DNA of 64,000 bases from the NCBI GenBank assembly GCA_949152475.1, contig OX424569.1, positions 18,947,170-19,011,169 on the forward strand. Direction: 5' to 3'. This document shows positions 38,481 through 49,611 of the stretch, one piece after another; positions within the stretch are counted from its first letter, which is position 1; the number at the start of each line of letters is the position of its first letter. The DNA is from Terebella lapidaria (Eukaryota > Annelida > Polychaeta > Terebellida > Terebellidae). The notes below the pieces were generated by a model. The model ran no database searches, was not told the origin of the DNA, and saw only the letters and a program-made list of their open reading frames with translations. The position numbers and the translations under genes were made by a program.

Positions 38481-39003
38481 AGTGTTCTAAGACTCAAGGC
38501 CATATTGTGAAGCTAGTTTTCAATCGTTTTAATCATTTTTCGTTCAGGAGATGCCTGGATGACAGAAACAATACTGTGAAATTTTACAGCTCAATATTGA
38601 ACGACAAGGTCAAGATTAGAGAAAAGATCAAAATCAAAAACTGACGATTTGACACTGACGATACTGACGATATTCAATAGAATATTGTATTAAAGTATGC
38701 AGTATAAATTTATGAGGCTGGCGAAGTTTGGGTTGTCAGTATCAAGAATTCAGGTCGTGGTCGACAGGTCGAGAATATGTTCAAGATAGAAAAATCGCGA
38801 CAAAGGTACTTTCATTAATGGTTATTTCTCCCATGTTTTTTTTCCAATTGTGTATGACCAATTTCCGACCATTTGATATGTGACCAATGATAATGCGACC
38901 AAAATCCCCGATTATCACCCAGGTCGAAAATGTGAGGGTCATCAACTCTAATTTTAGTAAATAAATCTGGAAGGGCGAGGGTCTGCAATCTCTGATTGTC
39001 TCG
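38481..39003 (-). repeat. Outer part of the same repeat element
   Basis: Unique-looking sequence to 38760, then a diverged unit and a terminal part 'GGGCGAGGGTCTGCAATC' to 'CTGATTGTCTCG' (38973-39003). This terminal part is the reverse complement of 57708-57740. Directly after it the flanking sequence 'ACTTCTGATTTCATCAAGTTCA' also occurs at 56669, that is at the same place of duplication copy B. Confidence 0.7.
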
Positions 39004-39337
39004 TCACTTCTGATTTCATCAAGTTCACATTAAAAACATATGAATAATCCGAATTTACATGGCATCAAAGGAGAGAGAATAGTGAGAATGGCTGTGTTCT
39101 AAATATTTTGGATAACCCAAAATCGCATTGTATCAAGACATACAGAGCAATGAAAATGGCTAAATTGTCAACAAATTCAAACATATTTCGGCATCTGAGG
39201 TGGTGATTAATCCTCTGAAACAACAATGTTTTCTTGGATCGTCGTGGTGTTAATCAAGTATACTTATCATGAGGGTAATATAGTGAGTGAAAATCGAGCA
39301 CATGGACTTCATGCATATCATACAAGACTCTGCTATT

Positions 39338-40290
39338 TCCATTATTTTACAAAATGCATTGTATTTCAAATATCAGTCAGCGTTCCTACGTGAGAAATGA
39401 ATGCACACAGATGTCATCAAATATTCTCGTCAATGTTCTGACATATGCTGAGAATCTGGATATTGCAAGATGACAAATCTGACAATGTTCAACATGTCAT
39501 GCCTTCATACTCGCATTATATTCATTCACTTTATTCGCCTACCCGTAAAATTCTGACGCCTCCCAGGCTGCACATGTGGCATATGGTTTAATAACTTTCC
39601 ACCATGGGAACGATTGGATGATTGTACAACATCATAATTATATTGCGATAAATTAAGAAAGGGAGTGGATTTAGGTGTCTGTTTTGTATTGAATTTGTTA
39701 CTTGTGAGTAGGTTTCAAGCCATACTCCTTGTGTTGGTGATGAACACATTATTGACTGCAGACACACTGCCAATGATGTGGATAACTCTCATCAAAGAAC
39801 ATCTGCGTCTGAAAATAAAAGAACCCTCGGTAACGCGAACACGTCAGCAAGAGAAACAGCTTATCTGGTATGGATAAAATTTGGTAATGAGTCATACATA
39901 TGCAGCATTTTGGCTAATAAAATTTATTGGTTGGGAGAAAGGAGTGCATTTCTCAGAAAGTGACTTTTCAAAGCTCCATTCCAACATTATGCTGAAAAAA
40001 AAATTGGTGCATGTAAACCCACCACCACCACCGCCACCAACATTTCAAAACTCTGATCTAATATTGTGATGCACAAAATGCGGGGGCAACTTCTATTGGG
40101 TGTGCTCTCAAATGAATATCTCACAATCAACTTTTAAAAAAAAGGATATCACGTTCCCAATGATAAACAATATGCTGCCGTCTTTTGGGTGGGGACGGTA
40201 GAACGTTATATTGTCTTGATATTTGATCAGTTATAATAGTAACAGGTCGGTAGGATTGCTAGGTCGATGAAAGGTTCGTTGAAGGTCCAT
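39338..40290 (+). repeat. Segmental duplication block 5, copy A (partner about 60575-61545)
   Basis: About 950 bp, collinear: 'GCATTGTATTTC', 'CAGTCAGCGTTCCTACGTGAG', 'CATGTCATGCCTTCATACTCGC', 'ATATTGCGATAAATTAAG', 'CATTCCAACATTATG', 'CTCTGATCTAAT', 'ACGTTATATTGTC' and 'GGTCGATGAAAGGTTCG'. Non-coding in both copies. Confidence 0.9.
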
Positions 40291-40604
40291 TTTTAGCTCA
40301 TCGGCTGTAAGCCGTAGAGCTATTGGGATGGATTGACACGGTGTCTGTCGTGTCTGTCCCATGTTTTCCTGACCCAAATCTTTCAGAATCTTCTCCGCCG
40401 AAAGTGCTATTGCTATTGTACCCAAACTTGGCATACTGTTCGCTTATTGTGTGCTCTCCAAAGTTAAGTATGCTCAGGTGAAAATTCCAAAAGTTTTCTT
40501 GAGAAATTTAACGATTAAACATTAATTTTACTATACATGTGCTCTTGTTTATACATACGGGTTGTGGGTGGAAGGTGGGTGGAAGCTTAGCGCAGAGGGG
40601 CATT

Positions 40605-40772
40605 TCAATTGCAAATGGCGAATGTTTGTTTACCTTCGAACTTCTAAGCACCAATGACCGTCATATATATCAAGATAACAAGCCAACTTTGGTGGCCAGT
40701 CCTGGGCTTGGGGTATGAGGGTGCTACATAAAGAAATACTCTTGTGTATAGATGGTGACTGGCTAATTTAGA
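40605..40772. repeat. Left inverted repeat bracketing the Helitron-helicase remnant
   Basis: 'TAAGCACCAATGACCGTCAT', 'TTTGGTGGCCAGTCCTGGG', 'GGTATGAGGGTGCTAC' and 'GTATAGATGGTGACTGGC' are matched in reverse complement by 43556-43725. Arms of roughly 130-170 bp, about three-quarters identical by eye. Confidence 0.8.
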
Positions 40773-40779
40773 GGTGTTC

Positions 40780-42690
40780 AACTTCAAAGGCGAAGATAAC
40801 CATTAAATAATGTGAAACATGTAAACGAACCCGTCTAACAGCACCCACTCGCACAAAATCAACAGAATCAACCACTAGCAGACAGCAAAAAAAAATATTT
40901 CTGAGCCAACTCTTCGGGAGGTCTGTTGGTGATAAGGCACGGGCATTGATGTCAAATTGGTCATTGTCAAATCTAACACACACATTGTGGTTGGCCTAGA
41001 GGTTTGGATCCTTCGATGATCCTTAAGACCGTTCCCATGGCGCCACTCACCAGACCATCCTCTACATTGGGATTGCTCATCATAGTCACCATTGGGCCCT
41101 CACAGAGTGTAACATCAGCAGGAAGGTTGCATTCAATGGGTACAGGTGTTGTATTCTTCTTCAAGCCAGATCTATTCTCGATAACATTCACAGCCACAAT
41201 CTTCGATTCCTGTCTGTTCAAAGAATCAGTCAGCAGCAACTTTTCGGAAAGGAAACACATGAAGTACCTCTGCTTGGATCTGTGATCTTTAAGCATCTCC
41301 TAATTTTCAGGGCTCTATGATTCAACATCTCCGAAAACGATTTGTAGTTTTTTTGTCTCATTATGTTGGTCAAAGTAGTAACCTTGAAGTCGTCCCAAGG
41401 CTCTGCAAGGGCAGCTGGGTCTCAGTATTTGTCCTCTTGCATGCGGCAGTGGATAAAATCACCGACTGCCAGAATCATGAAGAACTCTTGTTCCTCTTGA
41501 GTTGATCCAGATAACCTCTGATGAACTTCAGCATGACTCTGCTGAGATCTCATCAATGATTATCAGGTCGAGGTATTAATACCTAAGCTTTGGGGGCAGT
41601 GATGAGCTCTTCGGCAAGTGGTATTTACTTTTGTCCCACACCCCTTTGCATGGAAGCATGGTTCCGCCACTGATGGTAAATGCTGCTTTGCCAGTTGGAG
41701 CCACACATCAGAGCTTTGATGATATAAAACTTTCCTTAACCAGTATATTGAAAGTCCCCAGACATTTTCCATTCATCTTATCGATGCACCACTATCGAGT
41801 ATGAATGAAGACTTTCCCTTGCATATTGTTCATGCACTGCATGAGAACTTGAGCCTGATTCTACGGGATTGCCAAGATGCTGTGTTCTACTGACAACTGA
41901 GCCCATCTTGGTGTTGGAGCTCCGAGGCTTGCCACTCAATCTGACAGGTCTTCCAGACTGATGTCCTCGAGGTAAGCGTTTTCTATGTTGGCTTTTGTTT
42001 CCAAGCGTCCAGCCGCCACTTTCTGGGGGCAATGTGTGCCAAGGCATCTTCTGCAAGATGATTTTCTTGGATCTCTTCATGGCTCCTTCAACCTCTTTGA
42101 TATTATTTCCAAATAGTGCTTGCTTTTCTCTGATAATGTTGCTGGTGTTTGTCCTTTTGCCATAGTCTAATGCTCCCACTCATTTAAATCCATTTCAAAG
42201 TGGTGAAGATAAAGAACTATGAGACTTGATGTTTCTCGCTGTCCCTACAGATGTGCAAGCTTTATTGGCAGATTTCCGTCTTGAGATCTATCCTTTATTC
42301 CGAGCCAACTTCAATGAAGCATATGGAACATTGGATCGGTTGTCGTTGTCATGGGTAGAATATTATTCAGATGGTTCATAATCTCTACCTGGTTTACTAT
42401 CAACCTTGAAGAGGGATACAATTTCAGCCAGACCGGTCTTTGAGATTATCTACAGGAGGGCGTGCATGGTACATGTACATGTACCTGTCTAGTACAGATG
42501 TACAATGTAACCACGCGTCTTCAATGCCTGGATCTCCGTGACCCAGCAATAAGAGTGGAAGTGTCAGTCTGGTACTTGTCGGAGCTGCAAGTATCCAAAC
42601 AACATCCCGACTACAGTTTTTAAGAGGTGTGCCTGTGGCCTTGTAAATAGCCTCCGTGACACTCATCTCCCCGTTGGTCATGTATGTTTT
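40780..42690 (-). pseudogene. Helitron-type PIF1-like helicase remnant
   Basis: Fragments in several minus-strand frames. From the N-terminal side they are: 'NGEMSVTEAIYKATGTPLKN' with 'CSRDVVWILA' (about 42590-42675), a block typical of Helitron helicases; 'SVLDRYM' (about 42475); 'TNTSNIIREKQALFGNNIKE' (about 42100-42160); 'APTGKAAFTISGGTMLPCKG' (about 41640-41700), the region after the Walker A loop; 'LDLIIIDEIS' (Walker B, about 41545-41572); 'NLPADVTLCEGPMVTMMSNP' and 'VEDGLVSGAMGTV' (about 41030-41130); 'VRFDNDQFDINARALSP' (about 40930-40978). Order and motifs fit the helicase half of a Helitron Rep/Hel protein. Many stops and frame changes show it is dead. No Rep nuclease motif was recognised upstream (42.7-43.5 kb). 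Confidence 0.75.
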
Positions 42691-43555
42691 GCCGAGTCAT
42701 TGTAGCGTCTGTCTTATCCCAGCATATTGTGCTCTGCATGGTTCTTCATGGAGGAGCTGACCATCTTCACTCTGCCTCTTGCTGCACTAATATGACACAA
42801 TATATCGAATGCAAGCGTATGCATCAACAACATATTGTAAGTCAAAATCAGGATTCCAGGGTTTCAAAGGATTTTGATTTGTACTGATATACCCATCAGT
42901 CTTTGTGTTTATGCCTATGTACAACCATTTTCGTGGAGGCTATAATGTTCCAGGCTTGTTCTTCAGCAGCGTTTTTTCACTCATCTGGTTCAGTGTCTGC
43001 TGGGATGGCACATAAAGGCCTGACAAGAAGGTGGAAGGGATAACCTGAACCTGTAGGTCCTGCTACCCTTCTTGCATGACCTTGTATAATTCTTGGAATG
43101 AAGCTGAACATCATTTATAATGTCATGTAACTTGCTGTTTCTCGTCTGATCAACGTCTTCTGTGTTGATATTTTTGTTATTAACGTCAACAACTTCCTCA
43201 TCAAGTTATATGTCCAGCTTAGGAGGATTTTATACTCAGAAATGGCAGTGAATGTAAGTACCAATGTGAGGCCAATCTCCTTGTAGAAACTCAATTGAAA
43301 CAAAGTGGTCACAGACTTTGCCAATTTGACTTGATGGTGAAGTGATCATCAATTTCAAGGAGTTTTTACTATCTGATCAAACATAAAAACGCAATTATAG
43401 TAATTACTCAGTCTGACCGCCAGGGGGATTTTTCGCTTCGTTTTGGCCTGAGTGGACTATTTTGGTATAGAAAATCTTTGGTGCTTTTAACAGGTTTGTT
43501 TGCATGTGTTTCATTAATTAGTCCTTATCTTGGCTTTTGGACAGCTGGATAGCCT
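42691..43555. other. No clear domain; upstream part of the Helitron-bearing segment
   Basis: Short frames only (such as 43115-43324 on the minus strand). If the segment is a Helitron, the Rep part should lie here, but I cannot recognise it. Confidence 0.4.
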
Positions 43556-43725
43556 TAAACTGGCCAATCACCATCTACACACAAAAGTATTTGTTCAGGT
43601 AGCACCCTCATACCACAAACCCCAGGACTGGCCACCAAAATTGCCTCTTATTTTGAATATGTGACGGTTATTGGTGCTTATTTGCGGAATCGAGCTATAC
43701 TTTGGCAGCCATCTTGGATTCTGAG
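43556..43725. repeat. Right inverted repeat bracketing the Helitron-helicase remnant
   Basis: Reverse complement of 40605-40772. A diverged, directly oriented relative ('GGAATCCTCATACCCAAAAA' to 'GACACCAAAATTGG') follows at about 43765-43815, so the arms may be copies of a common dispersed repeat instead of true element ends. Confidence 0.75.
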
Positions 43726-44984
43726 CAGCTTCGAACCATCCAATCACGAAACTGGTTATTTATTTGGAATCCTCATACCCAAAAACCCAGGGTTAGACAC
43801 CAAAATTGGCTTCCTATCTCAATTTGGCAGGAAGTAATGAGTACTTGTTTAAAAACGGCGAGAATTTGGTGACCATCTTGGATTTTTTTCATTTTTGGGG
43901 GTCTGAATCGGTATCATTAGTATTGTTAGGAAGAATATATCTCCATATAACTAATATTATCATATTAGACCAAAAGCATCATGACAGGAGGATAATTTTG
44001 ATTTTTTCCTAAAATACCAAATTTTCGGTGGCGGCCATTTTGGAAAAGGCCATAAAAAAGCTAGCCCAGGAGGAAGTTTTACACACCCTCTGAAAAAGGT
44101 TGTCTTAGACCATTATGAAGCCATATCAATCGATAGAAAAAGTCTGTACTACGTTTCCACCCTGAGTGCTGTATGCTCAAGATTCCTCCTGACTATTCCA
44201 CCAAGAAACACGATTTATCGGGTCATGACAGTTCTGACAGAAGCGGATACCTGTGTTTCGTGTGAATCATTTGTTATTACGTTTTAAATTCCACTGTAGT
44301 CCGTATGTCAAAGCATAAATATATTTGTTTTGCAGTGTTTAAGGGAAGGACGGCCGGACAATTTCCGATATTGGTTAATTTATTTCCGTCAAACTTTCCG
44401 AATCTTCCCGACCAACGACGATTTAGCCTATCCATAAACAAATCGTGCGTATTGTAATCTTATTGGTTGATAGCCAATCAGGGGAGAACCTAACCTTCGG
44501 CTATCGACGAAAATTTCCTAATATGGATCAACAGAATATGGCCGACTAAGTTGTCGAAAAGAACCACGAACTGATGAAGTCATAATCAGATGGACAAAAT
44601 TCATGTGTTATCACCGGACAAAATTCATGTGTTATTTCAATGACAGCTGTTGCATAAACTTTCGTGAATAAATCGGTTTTCACTAATTAGTAAACTTGAG
44701 AAATTTTATAAGCCTAAGGCGAAATTCAAGTCTCATTGAAAATCATAACGTTCTCATCGTAAGACTTGTGCGTCATTCCTTTTCGCCTCACATTTTCTTA
44801 TTGAATGAAAAAAAAAAACACGTTGTCATCTGCACACACTTTGCCATGGAAAAGTACCAAGACACCGTACTGTAGCCTAAATAATTCATGAACATTAATA
44901 CATACCATTAAAGTATGTGAAATAACAATAATTGATGAAATTTTGTAATTGAAATAACAATAAAATACACAGGAGGGAGAGCAC
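43726..44984. other. No gene recognised; old repeat-like sequence
   Basis: Contains diverged repeats of the 'ACCAAAATTGGC' and 'GCCATCTTGGAT' type, and a small tandem duplication 'GACAAAATTCATGTGTTAT' near 44590-44637. No frame of note. Confidence 0.45.
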
Positions 44985-45019
44985 ACTTGTATACTGATGT
45001 TCATCACTGGAATTTTATG

Positions 45020-45540
45020 TATATTGGCACGAGAAGTACGGCGTGGACTACGCAAGATGTCGATACTACCGGGGGTGATCTGATTCTCAGCTCCCGCCTG
45101 GGTGTTAAACTTCAATCTCCTTGCAAGTCAGGCATCAGTCTCCCTCACGTACGAACGGGACACTCAACCTTTTAATCAAACCACACTGTGTGAATTTGGG
45201 TTCAAGCTGAACCACATAATACATTACCAAATTCAATTAACACCAACCGGGCACCGAAAGAGACCAGGGCCGAATCAGCAGAGCCGTGCTAGGACGTGAT
45301 CGGGATGTGATCTCGGCTTGCAGCAGACTTATAGCGTATAGCGTATAGTGCGTATAGCTCATCTATTCAGGAGCATTTGATGCAAAGTATTCCCACTGGC
45401 CGGTCAACCAAATGACCGGCTACTGAAAGCAGAATCGTTCAATTTGATATCGTTTGGGATCACCAGAAAAAAAGAATGTCTATCGTATTGATATAAGATA
45501 AACATGATGCCATCAATGGTATATTTAGTTTTCATGTATG
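45020..45540 (+). repeat. Segmental duplication block 6, copy A (partner about 62900-63475)
   Basis: Collinear words: 'GGACTAC.CAAGATGTCGA', 'GATCTG.TTCTCAGCT', 'CCTCACGTAC..ACGGGACAC', 'GCAGACTT', 'CAACCAAATGACC.GCTACTG', 'GATAAGATAAACATGAT.CCATCAATGGT'. The minus-strand 105-codon frame overlapping the start is not preserved in the partner. Confidence 0.85.
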
Positions 45541-45784
45541 AGTGATTGTACCTTTGAATGATCTACCACTGGAATTAAAAACTGACCAAACTAAGATCCA
45601 ACACGCCAAAAACAATGCCTTGAAGGAAAAATGTATATAATTAACACTTCCGTAATTCAAATCAGGTCCAGCACACGTTATCAATATGTTTGTTCATCAT
45701 GCTAGGTATTTTCCAGGCCATGATGCAACATATCCAACAAGGTCTAGTATGGAAATAAGGCATTTCCATGTCGTTTTTATTGTC

Positions 45785-46130
45785 AAATAGTTCAATGTGT
45801 ACACCAATATTTGGATCATTTGCCATGTACATATTTTATAGTATATATATATCAAATTCTGCTGTTTTGATGTAAGTAAAATATCATCAGTCGATCAATC
45901 AATCATAATATATTACCTCTTTCATCCAGATATTAGACTGGAGTCGAGGTTATGACTGGGCATCATATATGGCGCCAGGATATTTCTCCACGGGGATAAA
46001 GTGACGCACAATGTATAACAGCTCTATTTTTTCAGTTGAGGGGTAGTGTCGTGGTTCATGACACCTGTTTATGATGAGCGTGACGCCAGAATTTAAAACC
46101 CGAAGCATGATTGTGGTTTAGCAATAGTTG
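45785..46130 (+). repeat. Segmental duplication block 7, copy A (partner about 63675-63985)
   Basis: Shared: 'ATTTGCCATGTACATATT', 'TATCAAATTCTGCTGTTT', 'CATATATGGCGCCAGGATAT', 'CTCCACGGGGATAAAGTGAC' and 'GAAGCATGATTGTGGTT'. Confidence 0.85.
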
Positions 46131-46160
46131 AATGTGATAAAGTGAAACATTGCACAAATG

Positions 46161-46748
46161 TACATGTATACTCGGATTTTTCTAACTCGTTTACACTGTT
46201 TTTCGCTAATATTTTTGTGATGCTAAATGCCATCGTTCTATAACGTGGCATACTTCCCCTGGGAGTCAAACGGCAATTTTCTACCAAATTTCAGACAGCT
46301 ATCGCGAAAATTGAAAAAGTTGGCAATCTACCTCAATGTTTAATTTCAGCCCAAAACGGAATCTCGAGAATCTGGGCATATGCGAGGAATTGGTCCTGTT
46401 TACATCCATCAGGATTCGAAATATTCTTGTAACTTTGAATCAGAAGATACATTGGGGTGTATTCTACACAAGCATGTTGATTTTGAAACATTGCTCCGCT
46501 ACAAAACCGAGGAAATGCACAAAATTGTGTGCGGGCCCAGACATTAAATAATAGGGCTAACTTTAACATTGGGGTAGATTGCCAACTTTTTCAGTTTTCG
46601 CGATTTCTGAAATTTGGTAGACATTTGCCGTTTGACTCCCATGTGAAGTATGCCAAGTTATAGAACGATAGCATTTAGCATCACAAAAATATTAGCGAAA
46701 AACATTGTAAACTGGTTAGAAAAATGTGAGTATACAATTGTACATGTA
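46161..46748. mobile_element. Foldback element with ~190-bp inverted arms, copy 1
   Basis: Left arm 46161-46350 and right arm 46554-46748 are reverse complements by eye at roughly 85-90 percent, starting from 'TACATGTA' at each tip. Shared words include 'TTTTCGCTAATATTTTTGTG', 'ATCGTTCTATAAC', 'GGGAGTCAAACGGCAA' and 'AAAGTTGGCAATCTACC'. The middle of about 200 bp contains 'TACATTGGGGTGTATTCTAC'. No protein frame. A second, half copy is at 51105-51420. Confidence 0.85.
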
Positions 46749-47189
46749 AAAATGAAATCCTCCACACTGCTAATCTTCACCAATATTTACGTGTTCTCAC
46801 TGAAAACAATCACTTTTCCTATAAAATAATCAGGCTCACTGAATATCAGTGCACACAACATACTGATTTTGCTTGTTTTAATATATAAACAATTGTTGAA
46901 TTTTAGTCAATAGATACTGGACCTATAATGAACATAGTCAATAAGACTCTAGTGAGAACTAATGGCCTACTTAAATATTTATATTGTTGCAACAAACTCG
47001 ATGAGAGCAAATATGTCAAACGTCGTTGTGTTGGATCAGTGTTTTCATGCTGATGTATCAAAGTCGATCATCTCTGCACATGTTTTGTTCAGCAGCAATT
47101 ATGGAGAGCATGAAAATGACGACTGGTTCTTTTCTCTGTGTTGCCCATATACCTCTAGATTTACTTTTGAACTCAACCAGCATGATTAA
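46749..47189. other. No gene recognised
   Basis: AT-rich non-coding sequence. Confidence 0.45.
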
Positions 47190-47345
47190 ACATACCATTA
47201 AATGTTGAAAAATTGAAATGAACAAATATGTGATACAATTTTTGTTGTACACCATTATCAGGATACAATAAATGGCATATTGATACAAGTGTGTACACAA
47301 AAATTTGGGAGCATAACTCCATACAAAATCTAAAACTGAAATTTG
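47190..47345 (+). repeat. Direct repeat of 49612-49757
   Basis: 'CATTAAATGTTGAA.AATTGAAA', 'TTTTTGTTGTAC.CCAT.ATCA', 'GATACAATAAATGGCATATT' and 'AAAAATTTGGGAGCATAACT' occur in both. The two copies bracket the MITE cluster and the Tc1 element. Confidence 0.85.
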
Positions 47346-47402
47346 AAAAATAGGAAATATATATACAGACCAAGATATTTGGGTGGGTCTTAAATGGCAT
47401 TC

Positions 47403-47449
47403 TTTCAGTGGACGAGTAGTATTAAGGCGCAGCGTATGATACTTGGGCC
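47403..47449. mobile_element. GGCCC-ended MITE, partial copy
   Basis: 'CAGTGGACGAGTAGTATTAA' to 'GTATGATACTTGGGCC', one end of the type found complete at 47727-47849. It abuts the next copy directly. Confidence 0.65.
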
Positions 47450-47577
47450 GGCCCATGTAGCGCAGCTCACTATTTCTTCTAAATTCAATGAAGATTAAAA
47501 ATGTGCCTGACGGATTAAATATGGTATACATTCAGTGGGTGAGTAGTATTAACAGAGTAAGGCGCGCTACTTGGGCC
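47450..47577. mobile_element. GGCCC-ended MITE, copy 3 (128 bp)
   Basis: It begins 'GGCCCATGTAGCGCAGCTC' and ends 'GGCGCGCTACTTGGGCC'; the inverse orientation of 8442-8583. Confidence 0.75.
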
Positions 47578-47726
47578 CAGAATGAGATGTTTGACACAAC
47601 GCCGGGCCTTTATAGCCCCAGGAACTGAGCAGTGAATAATACAGAGTAAAACGCCGAGGCGCGCAAGGTTTGATATTCAACAGTATACAAGATTAACCCA
47701 AAAAAAAGAACAGATTGGCCAACAGG

Positions 47727-47849
47727 GGCCCCAGTATCATACGCTGCGCCTTAATACTACTCGTCCAAATGAATGTCATTTAATCCGTCTGTCACCTTTT
47801 TAATCCTTGTTGAATATAGAGGAAGGCGCAGGATATGATATTCAGGCCC
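47727..47849. mobile_element. GGCCC-ended MITE, copy 4 (123 bp)
   Basis: It begins 'GGCCCCAGTATCATACGCTG' and ends 'CGCAGGATATGATATTCAG' + GGCCC. The inverted ends pair 'AGTATCATACGCTGCGCCTT' with 'AAGGCGCAGGATATGAT' imperfectly. Reverse orientation of 14277-14414. Confidence 0.7.
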
Positions 47850-47869
47850 AAACAGGTAGAGGCCGTTGT

Positions 47870-47958
47870 GGCCCAAGTAGCGCACCTTACTCTGTTAATA
47901 CTACTCACCCACTGAATGTATACCATATTTAATCCGTCTGAGCTGCGCTACATGGGCC
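47870..47958. mobile_element. GGCCC-ended MITE, copy 5 (89 bp, internally shortened)
   Basis: 'GGCCCAAGTAGCGCACCTTA' at the left, 'GAGCTGCGCTACATGGGCC' at the right. It is like 8442-8583 but lacks about 50 bp between 'AATCCGTCTG' and the right end. Confidence 0.75.
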
Positions 47959-48018
47959 AGAGTTGTTTACATGAGCGGGTAGCTATGGATTAATTCAGTA
48001 ACCCATTCGTCAAACATA

Positions 48019-48076
48019 CACTGGTCAAAAAAAAATAAGACTCAAGAAATATTTTTTTGAATTTTCAACCAAATTG
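48019..48076. repeat. Left terminal inverted repeat of the Tc1 element
   Basis: Pairs with 49539-49596; 'AAGACTCAAGAAAT' and 'TTTTCAACCAAATTGA' are shared, with a short mismatch in between. Confidence 0.9.
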
Positions 48077-48286
48077 AATTTTTTTCTCTTCTTTGTTATG
48101 TCTACACTTTTATTGTTTCTTCAACTAAGCTATTGGGTGTGTTTGGTTTGTCAAGATCTCTTAGTTTTTGTGCAACAGACTGGAGTGTGGGATTCCCACA
48201 AAATCACCGTTCACATGCCACAAATCATAAACATGTTTTTCTTCAAAAACTACTTTATTGGAAAAAATAATGACTCAAATTGTTCA

Positions 48287-49342
48287 CTAGTAATGGGTAG
48301 ATGCACCATTCAAGTTTACACATTCCAGACACCGTCTCCGCATCGAAACAACAGTGTTCCGGATCACCGCTCGAGGAATGTCGTTCCACTCCTCCTGGAG
48401 GGCTGTGGTTAGGGTTGCAACGTTTGTTACGGCGGGATTGCGGTTCCTGACCCTTGTCCCCAACATTGCCCAAATGTTTTCTATGGGATTAAGGTCAGGA
48501 GACATCGCTGGCCACTCTATCCGCTGGATATTGTTGTCCTCAAGGAACGTCGTAATGATCCTGGCTCTGTGTGGAGCAGCGTTGTCGTCCATAAGAAGGA
48601 ACCTGTCACCCACACGGTTTCTCAATGGTAGCACAATGGTCTGAAGAACACTGTCACGGTAGTAACGTGAGTTCATGTTGCCTTGAACGATGTGCAAGTC
48701 AGTTCGCTCAGTCACGGAAATTCCGGCCCACACCATTACGGATCCACCACCCCAGCGGTTAACAGAAACTGAATATTGAGGGTTGTTACGCTGTCCAACA
48801 CCTCTCCACACACGCAAACCACCATCAGCATGGTCCACAGTGAAACGGGACTCATCCGTGAAGAGCACGTTGGACCACTGTGCAACGTTCCAACGAGAGC
48901 GTGCCCTGGCCCACTCAAGACGACGTCTCCTGTGATCAGCTGACATCCTTGGAACAACACGCGGTACACGAGAGTGAAGACCAACTTCTCTGAGTCTGTT
49001 ACGTACAGTTTGGGAGCTGATTGTGATGCGTGTAGCTTGCCTGAACTCATTCTGGATCCGTCGTGCACTCTGGAATGGGTTTCGTCGAGCCGAAAGCGTC
49101 AGATACCGGTCATCCCCAGCAGTTGTGGCCCTTGGTCTACCAGAACCACGACGTCTGCGATAATCCTGGGTCTCCTGGAATCGTCCCCAAACATTCCTGA
49201 TGCAGCTTTGACTGACCCCTAACTCGATGGCCACATCACGCTGAGTTCTGCCATCCTGGAGCATCTGACATGCTCTCGCACACTGCACTTCACTCAAATG
49301 CACTCTAACACTTATCACACACACAAAAAAGCAAAATCCCAT
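48287..49342 (-). CDS. Tc1-like transposase (DD34E)
   Basis: 351 codons from the ATG at 49342; the frame is open to a further ATG at 49495 (402 codons), but 340-350 residues is the family's normal size and the extra part looks non-coding. A paired helix-turn-helix DNA-binding half comes first ('DGRTQRDVAIELGVSQSCIR', then a GRPR-type hook 'GSGRPRATT', then 'TISSQTVRNRLREVGL'). The catalytic part has 'VLFTDESRFTV' (first Asp), 'FLLMDDNAAPHRAR' (second Asp) and 'MSPDLNPIENIWAMLG' (Glu). I count 34 residues between the second Asp and the Glu, the Tc1 spacing. 'GGGSVMVWAGI' is also present. The enzyme would cut at the inverted repeats and insert into TA. No stops or frameshifts were seen. Confidence 0.93.
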   Translation of the reverse strand: MGFCFFVCVISVRVHLSEVQCARACQMLQDGRTQRDVAIELGVSQSCIRNVWGRFQETQDYRRRRGSGRPRATTAGDDRYLTLSARRNPFQSARRIQNEFRQATRITISSQTVRNRLREVGLHSRVPRVVPRMSADHRRRRLEWARARSRWNVAQWSNVLFTDESRFTVDHADGGLRVWRGVGQRNNPQYSVSVNRWGGGSVMVWAGISVTERTDLHIVQGNMNSRYYRDSVLQTIVLPLRNRVGDRFLLMDDNAAPHRARIITTFLEDNNIQRIEWPAMSPDLNPIENIWAMLGTRVRNRNPAVTNVATLTTALQEEWNDIPRAVIRNTVVSMRRRCLECVNLNGASTHY

Positions 49343-49538
49343 AAAAAATTCACTGTCAAATGCATTTTCGTGTTTTGAAGCATTGCCCTGGGAATGCATG
49401 TGAACAGTGATTTTGTACAGAGTTTCACACTCGAGTCTGTTGAGCAAAAACCAATGAAGCATGACAAACAAAACATACCCAATAATTGAGCTCAATTATC
49501 AACAAAAGTGTACACATAACACAGAAAAATATTTTTCT

Positions 49539-49596
49539 CAATTTGGTTGAAAATTGTAACAAAGATTTCTTGAGTCTTATTTTTTTTTGACCAGTG
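49539..49596. repeat. Right terminal inverted repeat of the Tc1 element
   Basis: Inverse of 48019-48076, followed by the TA duplication. Confidence 0.9.
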
Positions 49597-49611
49597 TAGT
49601 TAAATGTTCAT

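Larger units (their letters stand above)
48019..49596 (-). mobile_element. Tc1-type DNA transposon, complete
   Basis: 1,578 bp bounded by about 58-bp inverted repeats that start 'CACTGGTCAAAAAAAAATAA' at the left and end with its inverse at the right, both flanked by TA (48017-48018 and 49597-49598). One transposase frame on the minus strand without interruption. Because both ends and the enzyme appear intact, this may be an active or recently active autonomous copy. Confidence 0.95.
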
